In this document: positions 7,365-16,903 of the stretch, piece by piece | Numbering within the stretch: position 1 is the stretch's first letter | Layout of the letters: every line of letters begins with the position of its first letter | Origin: Candidatus Paracaedimonas acanthamoebae | Lineage (GTDB): Bacteria > Pseudomonadota > Alphaproteobacteria > Caedimonadales > Caedimonadaceae | DNA length: 37,512 bases | Reading direction: 5' to 3' | Assembly: GCA_017307065.1 (NCBI GenBank) | Contig: JAFKGL010000022.1 | Location: 1-37,512, forward strand | Position numbers and translations under genes: made by a program | Notes under the pieces: generated by a model | Told to the model about the DNA's origin: nothing | Database searches by the model: none | What the model saw: only the letters and a program-made list of their open reading frames with translations

Positions 7365-8528
7365 TTAATAGGATGAATCCTGTTCTTTAGAATTTTGATT
7401 ATTGACAGGTGGGATTCCTAAGATTTTTAAGGTTTTTATTAAATCTCCTCCGTCTTGAATAAGTTCAGCAAGGAGTTCACTTAAAGACATATCTCCCCAG
7501 GAAACAGCACGTCGAATCAAGTAAGGGGTTGGACTATGAGGTTCCACTTTAGCTAAGTAATCAGAAATTTCTGCAAGCATTTGATACGCTTGTTCCCGAT
7601 TTGTAATTGTCTGAGGTGTATCTTTTTTCATTATTTTTTTTACCAAGTTAATAGAAGAAGCAATTTTGGAGGGTTTTTCTTCTGGTTTTTCATCTTCATT
7701 CTTTCCAGAGAGAGATGGGGGATGAAAGGGTTCTCTTTTTTTAAGGGTAAGTGTCGAAAAATCTTCTAATTTCTTAATTTCTTGTCGTAAGAGATTAAGA
7801 ATTGAAGGATAATTCGAACATTTTTGTAAAATAAAAATTTCTAACTCATTAATAATTTTAATCGTATTTTGACAACTATTCACAAGGTCTTCATAAAATT
7901 CTGCTGGAGTCTGAGATTGGCTTTGAAGAAATTGGGACATTTTTACTGAGGGCTCATTCTGGGTTATTTTACTTTTTTGAGCGGCTTCATGTCCCATTTT
8001 GAGAGTGTTCTCATAACGAGCTGCAATTTCATAATCTGTATAAGTATAACCTTTATTTTTATTATGGGAGGTATGCGTAATTGCCATCAATCGAAGAGGG
8101 ATAAGTAATTTTTCATTTAACCACTCAAGAGGCGCAAGTCGATATTCAATATCTTCTTTTTGAATTTGAGGATGGAGAGTTGTCCAGAAATTTTTACAGA
8201 GGCCAAGACAAAGTGTAATTCCCAATTCAAGTCCTTTCATCCCATACAGCCTCAGCCAAGCGTCTGTGAGCCATGCAGCAACTTGCAGATCTTTAGAGTC
8301 ATTTTGCAAGATAGAACAGGCCAATTCTTCAACTTTTCCCCAATCTGCTTTTTTTAATTCTCTTTGCCAAATACCTAAAGAAAGAGCTTCATCTTCTTCG
8401 ATGCGGGCATTTCGAAGTTGATCATAATGATGTTCATATTGTAAATACCGGCCAGATGGTTCTTTCCCCTTGAGAGGCGTTAAAAGAGATGAAATTTGCT
8501 TTGATGCTTTTTCTAATCCTAAAATCAT
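7365..8528 (-). CDS. tssA: Type VI secretion protein TssA
   Basis: TssA guides assembly of the T6SS tail, contacting the baseplate and membrane complex or the distal sheath end. The 387-residue protein starts with the ImpA N-terminal domain (about residues 1-125): the EPSGRYLQYEHHYDQL stretch, an acidic Glu-Glu-Asp, and the ADW...SKDLQVAAWL...G...GL pattern typical of the family. Its C-terminal part carries PYLIRRAVSWGDMSLSELLAEL, which is the conserved C-terminal helix block of short TssA proteins. It begins one base after the tssM stop, so translation is coupled. It is the last T6SS gene of the operon. Assignment to a TssA structural class would need a C-terminal domain comparison. Confidence 0.85.
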   Translation of the reverse strand: MILGLEKASKQISSLLTPLKGKEPSGRYLQYEHHYDQLRNARIEEDEALSLGIWQRELKKADWGKVEELACSILQNDSKDLQVAAWLTDAWLRLYGMKGLELGITLCLGLCKNFWTTLHPQIQKEDIEYRLAPLEWLNEKLLIPLRLMAITHTSHNKNKGYTYTDYEIAARYENTLKMGHEAAQKSKITQNEPSVKMSQFLQSQSQTPAEFYEDLVNSCQNTIKIINELEIFILQKCSNYPSILNLLRQEIKKLEDFSTLTLKKREPFHPPSLSGKNEDEKPEEKPSKIASSINLVKKIMKKDTPQTITNREQAYQMLAEISDYLAKVEPHSPTPYLIRRAVSWGDMSLSELLAELIQDGGDLIKTLKILGIPPVNNQNSKEQDSSY

Positions 8529-8529
8529 T

Positions 8530-11500
8530 TTAAAAAGCCTTTTTCGAAGGTTGTCCCTTTAACATAAAAGAATCTAATAGGGGTGCCTGTATTGGGAAGC
8601 GTGGAAGGGCAATATATTTTATTTTTGAGCTTTCTTTTTCAGAGGATGCATTTTTCTCTTCTTTTTTACGTTTCACAGTCTCATGAAGAGCAATTCTTAA
8701 GTATACACGGCTATCTGTCGTTTTTTTCTCAAGAGTGGAAGGAGTATCTTCTTGAGGGTTCTCAAGTCTACATGTGGTCGGAATAATAAATTCTAATAAT
8801 GAGCTTGGAGAATTTTTTAGGTTGGATGGTTCTGTCTCATAAGAGATATGTTCTTTAATGAGCTTGATGAGACTCCAACGTCCTGTATATACAAAACTTG
8901 CTTTAGGGCCAATCACAGTTAAATTTGATTGTCGAGGATCCGAAAGGGGGGACAGATCTCCATCTATCGCCCAGCGTAAATCAACAATAATAGGCATTCC
9001 CATGGTCCAAGAAGTTTTCAAATTCTTTTGACGGAAATCAAGTATTTGAGAGCCCACTTGCATACGCCAATCAATAATTTTATCTCCTCCGGCTTCACGT
9101 GTACGATCCGTACGGAATGAGACATCGAAATCAATCTTTGAAGGTATTGTTTGGTCTGCTTTTTGATCAATCGCAGCTAACATTAAAGCACGAATACTTT
9201 GAATATCTTTAACAAAGCGGATCGCTTCAGATTCAGTCCCATCGATTTTGGAATATTTCTCAAGAGAAGAAATTTCTTGTGAATCAAGCATATCGAAAAG
9301 TTCAAAGAAGGTTGTGACGTCATCTTGGTCAGCATCAAAAGTCTCGGAATTTTCTAACTTATGGCTGAAAGGAAAGCGTCCAGCAAGATGGGTGTTAAAG
9401 AATGTTGCAGCTTTATTGTAATGCTCAAAAGCGCGATAAACTGTCACATTTTTACATCTTTTTCTAAGTTGTTTGCTAATGGTGTTGCGAATATCAACAA
9501 AATAATCATTAAAGTCTGTGAAATCATCTTGGAAATCAAGAGAAGCACAATTTTCGAGCGTAATTTCATTGATGTCGTACGTTAAGAAATGTTCGAGAGC
9601 CACTAAAGAACTTCCAGGTGTTTTCTTCTCATAATCATCCACAGCTTTAATAATTCGTGTCCACCAATCGACGAGAGGAATATCAAAAGGAATGTCTTCA
9701 AGATAACCAATACTAAGAAGCGTAAGAATAGGTTCGGCAAGTTCTTTTGCAAGGAAGCTGACTCTGATCCTTTGAGCCTTTAAAAATGCTTTCATGTCAT
9801 TAAGGTCGCGAACACCAAAAGCTTTTAACCCAACCATAAGACTTCCATCCCACCACACAAACATATCTTCGCGTGCAGCGTATAGATCATCATTTTCAAG
9901 AATTTTCTCAATTTTTTGTAATATATGCTGACTCTCATTTACGAGGAGTTGTCTCAGTTGAGTATTTTGAGTCACCAATCCACCTTCATCAAATACGCTA
10001 AAAATTCGAGCGAAGATCGGGACAACTTTAGTCACATTAAGAACTTGGGCTTGAAGAAGTTCTCGCGTTCCAAGACTTGTGCTGTTTGTTGGTTCATCAC
10101 TAAGAACTTGAGACTGAGCCACATAGTTCAACAGACATTGACGCATACTATTGCGGCCAATTAGTTTCATGATGTTTTGGAGGATAGGAGGCATATTATT
10201 GAGACGTTGCCCGATGAAATCTTCGAAATTTTCAATTAATATTCCGGCTTTTTGCAGCGTAAGATCATCCCAAAATAAAAGCTTTCCTGTAGGAACTTTT
10301 GTCATTATTTGTTGATCAACAGATTTCATCATAAAAGGCTCTTCCAAAAACATTGACATATAATCAATGAAATGAATGAGGCCAGGAGAAGGGTCTGAAA
10401 CCAGTTGCCCATTTCTCAGAGAAAATAAAGAACCTGTTAGAGGCGTTGAAAAACTCGCAAGGGCCAATTTAAATTTTACGAATTCTCTTTCAGAGATTCT
10501 ATTTAATTCGATTGAAATATCTTTTCCTAATAACGTCGAAGTCGTAATTTGGCTAATGAGAGAACTATATCCAGGGCCTGGATCAAAAACATCTTTATCC
10601 GCCCAATCAAGGCGACCGCTCGACATAAGATCCGCAGCTGTAATTGCTTCGGCGACGATTTTTCGGAGATCTTCACTTTTATAAGTTCTTGTTTGAGCTG
10701 TATCGGAAAGTTGGACTAATTTTCTAGAAAGGCTTGAAAAAATAGGGAAAGTCTCGTCTAAATTAAAAGCGTGCTCAATAAAATTCTTGTAAATGATACC
10801 AAGTTTTTGTCCCGCTCCTATCTTAAAAGGATTTAAATCAATTGGCCGATCAACACTTAGAGAAAGAGCAGAACTATAATAATCTGCAGAGGTATAAAAT
10901 TGAGAAGGTAGATCTTTATTGAAGAGATATTTTATAAGGGCCGCTAAGTCCTGAATATTACGACTATGTTCAAGGTTATTAAAGTTATGAACTTGCTGTT
11001 CAAGTTGTTGAATTTGCTGAACATAATTCTTAACTGCTAGAAAAGGTTGAGATACCAAAAGATTTGCCTCACCTTGGTTATATCCACTACTGGGGTATTC
11101 AAGTTTCTTCAAAGAAATAATATCTTCTATTTTCTTGATGATGGCAGAGTATAAAGAAGGCAGGATAATTCGATCATAAGCAGCTGAGAAAGAAAGGCGG
11201 ATGTTATGATTTAAATGACTAAACCATGAGGTCGGAATAAAAAGTGAACTGACGTTGACAGTATCAACAGTCGTGAATTTTTCTAAAATAATATCAGCTT
11301 GTTGATCAAGATAGGCCAGAAAACGTGGATCGTCAGAAACGCCTCCTTTGAGACTCACGCCTTGAATAGATTTATCAATCTGAATAAGAGCAGGCATTGT
11401 CGTACTCAACCCTGTTTTAAGAGTATCATGAGCAAAAATAAGTCCCGCCAACCACATAATTCCTAAGGCTGCGGCGGTAGCTTTCACATAATTCAAAATT

Positions 11501-12795
11501 CTATTTGTGGAAATTAAAACTCTCATAATAGGTTGGGCCAAAGTTGATTCAGCAAAGATCTTTTTTTCAAATAAATCTGTCACAAAATAGAGGCGTTCCG
11601 AGAGAGGATTTTGGAATTCTTCTTCATTATTAAGATCAAAATCTGTCGTAATTTTTGGAAGTAGAGAAGGAGCAACTATAGATTCTATAAAAGTCCGGCC
11701 GGTTAAATAAATTCCTCGTAAGAAGAAAGATTCATGATAGGCGCTATCTTTGAAGATTTGGCCTAAATAAATTTGAAGATTTTCTTTAAGGTGAATAAAT
11801 TCAAGAGGTAAGGTAAATACGCCATCAATAAGAGTTGTGGGGGCTTTTTGAGCTGTAAAAATAGAGGCTCGAAGGCGATCTAAGGTTCTATGAATATATC
11901 GAAATGCTTCATCGACCCAAGAAGTCAAAAAATTAGCATCAGTACTATACGGGCTTGACCATCCTAAAATTTCTTGTGAATTTCCAGAAGGAAGGGCTTC
12001 AACAAAGCTTTGGAATCCTGGCATAACGTCACTTTTTGTGAGCACCACATACACAGGAACTTTTATTCCTAAGATATTTTGAAGTTCCCAAAGTTTCGTA
12101 TAGATAACTTTGGCACGTTCATATATTTCATTATGGCTTAATCTGTCTTCAGAGGTTAATTCATCGCATGGTATCGTTAAAATAATGCCATCAAGAGGAC
12201 GTTTAGGACGAAAACGATTTAATAATTGTAAAAGATATCCCCAATCTTGATTATCAGATGAAAGAGAATTTTCGCGGAGGATAAAGGGACCATTTGGTTC
12301 GAGGATTACCGCGCCATCATAGAAACGCCAAATTAATTTAGAATGTTCTTCTGGGACCTCAAATTCGGGTCTTCCAATTGGAAGTTCAAGGTTTAAATTT
12401 TTTAATAAAGTGGTTTTTCCTGATCCTTCAGCCCCAACTAAAAGATACCAAGGCAACTCATATTGAGGTTCTCTAGAGCCTAGATATGTTTTTAAGATTT
12501 CTTCGGTCTGGCGAAATGAATTGCTCATTTCATCTTTGGGAAGTTGCCCCCATCCTAGATGAGAGAATTTGTCTTTAAAAGTTTTTCTCCATGCTAAAAA
12601 GCGTTTGAAGTAAGAGGTATTATTAGTTTGTAAAGGCTGGGGCGCTCGAGTTTTTGTTTTTTGTTTAAGGGATTTAGCAACTGTTTTTTGAGCAAAAAAT
12701 ACTAAAAATATAACTAATAAAACACCTAAAGCGAGTGCAATAAAAACGAAATAGGGAAGGTAGGGGAGAAAAGCTTGCAGAATTTCAGTAATCAT
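8530..12795 (-). CDS. tssM: Type VI secretion membrane-complex protein TssM (IcmF)
   Basis: Central scaffold of the trans-envelope complex, bridging TssL in the inner membrane to the lipoprotein TssJ. The 1421-residue protein, longer than the roughly 1,100-1,300 residues common for the family, has two N-terminal membrane helices close together (about 10-34). A cytoplasmic NTPase-like domain follows, with an intact Walker A GAEGSGKT (121-128) and TKSD (253-256). It also has the family signature FFLRGIYLTG (357-366), a third membrane helix near 438-455 and a large periplasmic region. Because Walker A is preserved, nucleotide use is plausible, although some TssM proteins lack it. A strong AGGAGG ribosome-binding site precedes the ATG. 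It follows tssL by nine bases. Confidence 0.93.
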   Translation of the reverse strand: MITEILQAFLPYLPYFVFIALALGVLLVIFLVFFAQKTVAKSLKQKTKTRAPQPLQTNNTSYFKRFLAWRKTFKDKFSHLGWGQLPKDEMSNSFRQTEEILKTYLGSREPQYELPWYLLVGAEGSGKTTLLKNLNLELPIGRPEFEVPEEHSKLIWRFYDGAVILEPNGPFILRENSLSSDNQDWGYLLQLLNRFRPKRPLDGIILTIPCDELTSEDRLSHNEIYERAKVIYTKLWELQNILGIKVPVYVVLTKSDVMPGFQSFVEALPSGNSQEILGWSSPYSTDANFLTSWVDEAFRYIHRTLDRLRASIFTAQKAPTTLIDGVFTLPLEFIHLKENLQIYLGQIFKDSAYHESFFLRGIYLTGRTFIESIVAPSLLPKITTDFDLNNEEEFQNPLSERLYFVTDLFEKKIFAESTLAQPIMRVLISTNRILNYVKATAAALGIMWLAGLIFAHDTLKTGLSTTMPALIQIDKSIQGVSLKGGVSDDPRFLAYLDQQADIILEKFTTVDTVNVSSLFIPTSWFSHLNHNIRLSFSAAYDRIILPSLYSAIIKKIEDIISLKKLEYPSSGYNQGEANLLVSQPFLAVKNYVQQIQQLEQQVHNFNNLEHSRNIQDLAALIKYLFNKDLPSQFYTSADYYSSALSLSVDRPIDLNPFKIGAGQKLGIIYKNFIEHAFNLDETFPIFSSLSRKLVQLSDTAQTRTYKSEDLRKIVAEAITAADLMSSGRLDWADKDVFDPGPGYSSLISQITTSTLLGKDISIELNRISEREFVKFKLALASFSTPLTGSLFSLRNGQLVSDPSPGLIHFIDYMSMFLEEPFMMKSVDQQIMTKVPTGKLLFWDDLTLQKAGILIENFEDFIGQRLNNMPPILQNIMKLIGRNSMRQCLLNYVAQSQVLSDEPTNSTSLGTRELLQAQVLNVTKVVPIFARIFSVFDEGGLVTQNTQLRQLLVNESQHILQKIEKILENDDLYAAREDMFVWWDGSLMVGLKAFGVRDLNDMKAFLKAQRIRVSFLAKELAEPILTLLSIGYLEDIPFDIPLVDWWTRIIKAVDDYEKKTPGSSLVALEHFLTYDINEITLENCASLDFQDDFTDFNDYFVDIRNTISKQLRKRCKNVTVYRAFEHYNKAATFFNTHLAGRFPFSHKLENSETFDADQDDVTTFFELFDMLDSQEISSLEKYSKIDGTESEAIRFVKDIQSIRALMLAAIDQKADQTIPSKIDFDVSFRTDRTREAGGDKIIDWRMQVGSQILDFRQKNLKTSWTMGMPIIVDLRWAIDGDLSPLSDPRQSNLTVIGPKASFVYTGRWSLIKLIKEHISYETEPSNLKNSPSSLLEFIIPTTCRLENPQEDTPSTLEKKTTDSRVYLRIALHETVKRKKEEKNASSEKESSKIKYIALPRFPIQAPLLDSFMLKGQPSKKAF

Positions 12796-12804
12796 TTAAT
12801 CCTC

Positions 12805-13617
12805 CTACTGTTTTTTGCCTGATTCATATAGAATACGGTCAACAATTTTAAAAGTTTCAGATGTAACACTGTGCCACACTCCATAAGATGCCAATAATAA
12901 CGTGGCAAAAGCGCTTGCGATGACAATCATCCATAAACGCACATCTTGAAGAAGTTTCACTTTTCGAGGTTCTGGTGTATGTGTATAGGCTTCTGGGAAA
13001 AGTCGTTCTTCTTCTTGATAGAGTTTAGGTTCCGAATGGTTAATAAAAACATAAAGCTGTCGAAGATAATGAGTTAGTTGACCTTCATCATTTGTATCTC
13101 GATATTTCCCTTGAAATCCAAGGCCTAGAGACAATAGATAAATTTGAGCAAGATCATTCCGCAACGGATCACGGGTGGCTAATAAATTTTCAAGCCTTGT
13201 AAAAAACTGTTCTCCAGCATCATGTGTTTCAAAGAAGAAAGATTCAAGAAGGTTATCTTCCCAATATTTACGACCTTTCCAATCTAAAGATAAGAAAATT
13301 TCATCCGCAAGGGCTGCCATAATATATTTGGTCTCAAGATAATAACTTACGGCAAATTCACCCCCAAACCGGCTAGATTCCATGGTTTGGCGTTCAATCA
13401 AAAGACGGAGTTCTTCTAAAAAACCTCTCGCTTGAGTTGCAATCGTTTCATTTTGATCTCCTGGGATATCATCTATGCCATCTCGAATAGGAAGCCATTG
13501 TTCAGTTTTAATTCTTTCTTTAATTTCAATGATTTTAGTGTAAAATTCTTCAAAATAACGAATCACAAAGGATGTTTCGTAATCTTCCTGCCGTCTTAAA
13601 TTGATAGGGACACCCAT
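12805..13617 (-). CDS. tssL: Type VI secretion protein TssL (DotU/IcmH)
   Basis: Inner-membrane subunit of the T6SS membrane complex. The 270 residues form the cytoplasmic helical DotU domain (about 15-215), with the conserved YYLETKYIMAALADEIFL segment and W...LLESFFFETHDAGEQFF, then one C-terminal membrane helix (about 228-250) and a short periplasmic tail of about 20 residues. There is no OmpA-like or other peptidoglycan-binding extension, unlike many extended TssL proteins, which matters for the role of the SPOR gene at the operon start. AGGAG lies upstream of the ATG. It stands between tssK and tssM in the usual order. Confidence 0.92.
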   Translation of the reverse strand: MGVPINLRRQEDYETSFVIRYFEEFYTKIIEIKERIKTEQWLPIRDGIDDIPGDQNETIATQARGFLEELRLLIERQTMESSRFGGEFAVSYYLETKYIMAALADEIFLSLDWKGRKYWEDNLLESFFFETHDAGEQFFTRLENLLATRDPLRNDLAQIYLLSLGLGFQGKYRDTNDEGQLTHYLRQLYVFINHSEPKLYQEEERLFPEAYTHTPEPRKVKLLQDVRLWMIVIASAFATLLLASYGVWHSVTSETFKIVDRILYESGKKQ

Positions 13618-13635
13618 AGCGTTTTCGCTCCTTTT

Positions 13636-14982
13636 TTACGTATTAATTTTTTCTAAATTATTTTTGGGGACATAGAGCACAAGTTCAATAGGTCTTTTTT
13701 CTTGGTTATCGGCGATATTGAAAATCTGCAAGTCTTGATCGGGTTTAATGAACTTAGGATCCGTTTCCACTGTAAATAAGAGGACATCTTTAGCGGGAAA
13801 CAGATTTAATTCATTATCTCCTTCAATGATCTTTCGTGAAGCCCCAAGAATACGTTTGTCACGACTTGGTGCCACATGAGTTTCTGAAGCAATTAAAGTA
13901 TTCATGAGCCATGCCACAAGATCTTTCTCATTCATAGCTGGTGATGCTTTGACTCCCAAAATTAAAGAATTTCCTATCCACTCACGTTTTAAAGGAAGAG
14001 AGAAAAGCCGATCTTTTTGATTAAAAGGAACAATGAAATATCCTTCTTGGATGCGGGCTAACATTAAATTAATGTAAGTAATTAATTCCACATAGCTGGT
14101 GCGAATATCATTATGTTGATAGGCATTGAAGACGGGAGGCATTTGCCCCAGATTAAGCGTAGAAACATGACTTGCGACTGTGGCTAGTTGTAAATATAAT
14201 TGAAAAGGATGGGCTGTGCCTGCATGCAAGATTGCTTCTAAGGCTAATAACCCTGTTGTAAGGGCGCGAATACTTTGTTCAGCTTCTGCTGACATAATGT
14301 CGCCCGTATTACTATAAAGTTGATCTCCCAGAAAGGCTATTTTCTCACGCATTGTTTTTGCAAGACCTAAACCAAGAAGCCCAAGGGGTGAATCTGTTTC
14401 AACTTTTAAAAGAGGTGCAGTATAATCTGTAAGCGCAAATCCATTTGTTGCGTAATGAATCTCCATCAGAGGCAGGGCAACAAAGCGAGAAGGAGCCTCT
14501 TCTCCAATAAATAAACTTAAATTAGGCTGTAGAATTGGGAAAGCCATTTTTCCTTCACCAGTATTTTCATCAACGACTTGAAAGCCATCTTTTGACATAA
14601 AGCGGGCTTCTTCTCGAGAGACATTTAGGGTGCCAGGTTTGTATTCTGGTATTACCAAAAATACTTTAAGAGGTTTTGTTTTTAAGGTTTCAATAAAGGG
14701 AGTTAAGTTAATCTCAAGGAAATCACCTTCATTCGCGTAAGTCGAAACAACAAGACCATCCGGCATGATAGCTTCAAGTTCTAAGATGCGTAATTTACCA
14801 GCAACGAGGATAGCAGGATCGAAAGTGAAATGAGTGATGCCCCAGTGATGAGAAACAGCTGTGTTGATGTGAAAACTTAAGAGTTGATGTAAACGATGAT
14901 CATTTTGTTGGAAATGTTGAGGCATTAATAGCATGCCTTCGTACCACTGGATTGCATCCCTTACGCGTCCTAATTTTGACAT
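13636..14982 (-). CDS. tssK: Type VI secretion baseplate protein TssK
   Basis: TssK links the T6SS baseplate to the TssL-TssM membrane complex and works as a trimer in the cytoplasm. The 448 residues begin with the diagnostic region IQWYEGMLLMPQHFQQND followed by HINTAVSHHWG, seen in nearly all TssK proteins, and length is normal. An upstream GTG at 14994 is in frame, but it overlaps the purine-rich GGGGGA that serves as the ribosome-binding site of the ATG at 14982, so the ATG was chosen. The gene follows tssJ by 18 bases and precedes tssL by 18 bases. Confidence 0.93.
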   Translation of the reverse strand: MSKLGRVRDAIQWYEGMLLMPQHFQQNDHRLHQLLSFHINTAVSHHWGITHFTFDPAILVAGKLRILELEAIMPDGLVVSTYANEGDFLEINLTPFIETLKTKPLKVFLVIPEYKPGTLNVSREEARFMSKDGFQVVDENTGEGKMAFPILQPNLSLFIGEEAPSRFVALPLMEIHYATNGFALTDYTAPLLKVETDSPLGLLGLGLAKTMREKIAFLGDQLYSNTGDIMSAEAEQSIRALTTGLLALEAILHAGTAHPFQLYLQLATVASHVSTLNLGQMPPVFNAYQHNDIRTSYVELITYINLMLARIQEGYFIVPFNQKDRLFSLPLKREWIGNSLILGVKASPAMNEKDLVAWLMNTLIASETHVAPSRDKRILGASRKIIEGDNELNLFPAKDVLLFTVETDPKFIKPDQDLQIFNIADNQEKRPIELVLYVPKNNLEKINT

Positions 14983-14987
14983 TTTTT

Positions 14988-14992
14988 CCCCC
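14988..14992 (-). promoter_or_regulatory. Ribosome-binding site deciding the tssK start
   Basis: GGGGG followed by A on the minus strand lies five bases before the ATG at 14982, and argues against a GTG start at 14994 that would contain it. Confidence 0.55.
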
Positions 14993-15000
14993 ACTATTCT

Positions 15001-15609
15001 TTATAAATTTTTCTTCTCAACTTCTTCTTTTTGTTCTGTGACATCGATAGGTTTTGAGGCCATACCTGCACGGATTGTTTCAAGGAGCAGATCCTCCGCA
15101 CTTTTTGCAGGGCCTGTTTTTTCAAAGCGGCACCCTTGTTCTAAAATACAAAAATCTTCATTTCTAAGTCTGAGATGAATATCTGTTGCGTTTCCAACGC
15201 GTTCTCGATGATTGCCTGGCGTTAAATAATCAGCAAAGATAACGATTCCTAAAGGTTCATCACCAGTCGCCTTAATTTCGTAATCAGAAATGGCTTGTCC
15301 TGGGGTTAATTCCCATCGATAAACTTGCACCAACTCAGGATAATCTCTTTTAATTTGGTCAGAAGAAGCGAAATAATCTGTCGAATTAATTTTCATAAGA
15401 GCTTTTAACAATTCCATTTTGTAAACAATAAGAAGTTCAATGGCTGTCGCGGAGTTACGATTTGCATCATTATCAAGAGAAATAGAGACTGTATTTAAAT
15501 TTAATTTCGGATCTCGTGCATCATCATCTTTAGCACATCCCACGACGCACACGAGACTCAAGAGAGCAAAGAAATTTTTTAGGTGTTTAAGATTTTTGAT
15601 CATACTCAT
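15001..15609 (-). CDS. tssJ: Type VI secretion lipoprotein TssJ
   Basis: Outer-membrane lipoprotein that binds the periplasmic end of TssM. The 202-residue protein has a lipoprotein signal peptide with a hydrophobic core at about residues 12-21 and the lipobox VVGC (C25). Residue +2 is Ala, compatible with transfer to the outer membrane. The mature part includes the TssJ-like region LTPGQAISDYEIKATGDEPL and a later stretch on additional structure, GIVIFADY. Presence of TssJ places the system with classical proteobacterial T6SS(i). It lies between the SPOR gene (19 bases) and tssK. Confidence 0.88.
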   Translation of the reverse strand: MSMIKNLKHLKNFFALLSLVCVVGCAKDDDARDPKLNLNTVSISLDNDANRNSATAIELLIVYKMELLKALMKINSTDYFASSDQIKRDYPELVQVYRWELTPGQAISDYEIKATGDEPLGIVIFADYLTPGNHRERVGNATDIHLRLRNEDFCILEQGCRFEKTGPAKSAEDLLLETIRAGMASKPIDVTEQKEEVEKKNL

Positions 15610-15628
15610 TATTTACTCAATTCTTCAT

Positions 15629-16690
15629 TTATTGGTTATGTTCCGCAGAAGTAATAGGCACAATACGTGTAGGTTGCCCTCCTTGTTCGCGCAAAATTTT
15701 GGAAGCATTTAAAGCTTCTTGAAAAGATTTATATTGTCCTGCTTGTACGGCATAAATAATTCCTTGAGGGCTCCATAAACGATTAAAGTGGCTGTCTGTG
15801 AAACCTCTTTTTTTAAGATCTTCGACATATTCTTGAGCCGTACTTTGATCTGTGAAATCACGTATATGAAGGGTGTAAAAGTTTTGACTTTTAAGAGGAT
15901 TAGAATTCTCTTTAGATGACGTATTTTCTTCTTTTGAAGATTCTTTTTGAGGCGTTGATGAAGACGTTGTCATTTGAGAATTTTGTTGTTCATTTCCTAT
16001 TTTTTCACTCACTTGAGAAAAAGCTTGATTGGTTTTTTGTTGCGCGATTGTTTGAGCTAGCCCCGTTGTGAGAGGGATAACAATACCCCCTAATTTAGAT
16101 CCGAGAGTATCCCTAAGTTTACTTGTGACATTATTAAGTGCTTGGGCCACAGAAGATTGGGCCTGGAATTTAGCCGCTGCTAAAGTTTGTTGTTCTGCTT
16201 GAGTGACAAGAGAAGGTTCAATAACTTTGCGCCCTGAGGCTTTTGCAAGTTGTTGTTGGCGCATACTGTAAGAAGGTGTAGAAGAATTTTCAACCAGATT
16301 AGGATGTGTATTATTTCCTGAAAGCGGGGCAATTGTTTTTACGGCGGCTTGTGTAAGAGAATATCCGCCATAAGGAGGGAAGAGCGTATAACATGTGAGA
16401 AAACCAACAACAAAGAATAAAGTCGCCATGAATGCGAGAGCAATTAACAATATAAGGCTTGATATTTTTCCCAATTTTACTTCTCCATCAGCGGGTGTTT
16501 TTAAGATGGTCTTTTTCTTCATTTCAAGAGAAGCAAGATCATTCTCTAAGATTGTTGAGGCATCTTTAGGATCTTCTTGTGTTCTTTGAGTTATAAAATT
16601 TGGCAGAGGTTCATGTGGACGTTGTTGAGCAACGCGTAAACCCTCACGCCGTCTTACAACTCCATATAGAATCTCTTCTACTGTACTCAT
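15629..16690 (-). CDS. SPOR-domain membrane protein heading the T6SS operon
   Basis: A 353-residue bitopic protein. A basic cytoplasmic N-terminal part (1-75) is followed by one membrane helix (about 77-103), a Gln/Ser/Thr-rich periplasmic linker (about 110-268) and a C-terminal SPOR domain (about 270-345, with YTLHIRDF...YAVQAGQY and two amphipathic helices). SPOR domains bind septal peptidoglycan stripped of stem peptides (family knowledge). The gene starts the operon, 19 bases before tssJ, with a GAGGAG ribosome-binding site. TssL here has no peptidoglycan-binding domain and no TagL-like gene is present, so this protein may anchor the T6SS to the wall. That role is inference; a cell-division role with accidental cotranscription is the alternative. 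Confidence 0.75.
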   Translation of the reverse strand: MSTVEEILYGVVRRREGLRVAQQRPHEPLPNFITQRTQEDPKDASTILENDLASLEMKKKTILKTPADGEVKLGKISSLILLIALAFMATLFFVVGFLTCYTLFPPYGGYSLTQAAVKTIAPLSGNNTHPNLVENSSTPSYSMRQQQLAKASGRKVIEPSLVTQAEQQTLAAAKFQAQSSVAQALNNVTSKLRDTLGSKLGGIVIPLTTGLAQTIAQQKTNQAFSQVSEKIGNEQQNSQMTTSSSTPQKESSKEENTSSKENSNPLKSQNFYTLHIRDFTDQSTAQEYVEDLKKRGFTDSHFNRLWSPQGIIYAVQAGQYKSFQEALNASKILREQGGQPTRIVPITSAEHNQ

Positions 16691-16903
16691 AAAGTCTCCT
16701 CATTCCTCTTTTCAAATTCAAAATATTTTAAGAGGATCAATATTTAATCCACTCTATTTAGATTAAAATTTAGTAAATTTTATGATGTTTTTATAAGAAT
16801 TTAAAAGTATGTGTGAGTTAATTTATTGAAATAAAATGAAAAAATATTTTTGATTTTAAAAATATTCGTTTGAAAAATTTTTACTTACATAATGAAGATA
16901 AAA
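16691..16903. other. AT-rich spacer between rbsK and the T6SS operon
   Basis: This 213-base spacer should contain the T6SS operon promoter on the minus strand, but no good -35/-10 pair could be assigned. The likely rbsK terminator is at 16843-16866. Confidence 0.5.
16843..16866 (-). terminator. Possible rbsK terminator
   Basis: On the minus strand AATATTTTT (16858-16866) and AAAAATATT (16843-16851) enclose a 6-nt loop and are followed by six T residues. It lies 37 bases past the rbsK stop. The stem is all A-T, hence weak, which lowers confidence. Confidence 0.4.

Noticed and set aside
10376-10684. Open frame of 102 codons on the plus strand inside tssM
   Set aside because: Antisense shadow of a clear T6SS gene, with no sign of its own expression.
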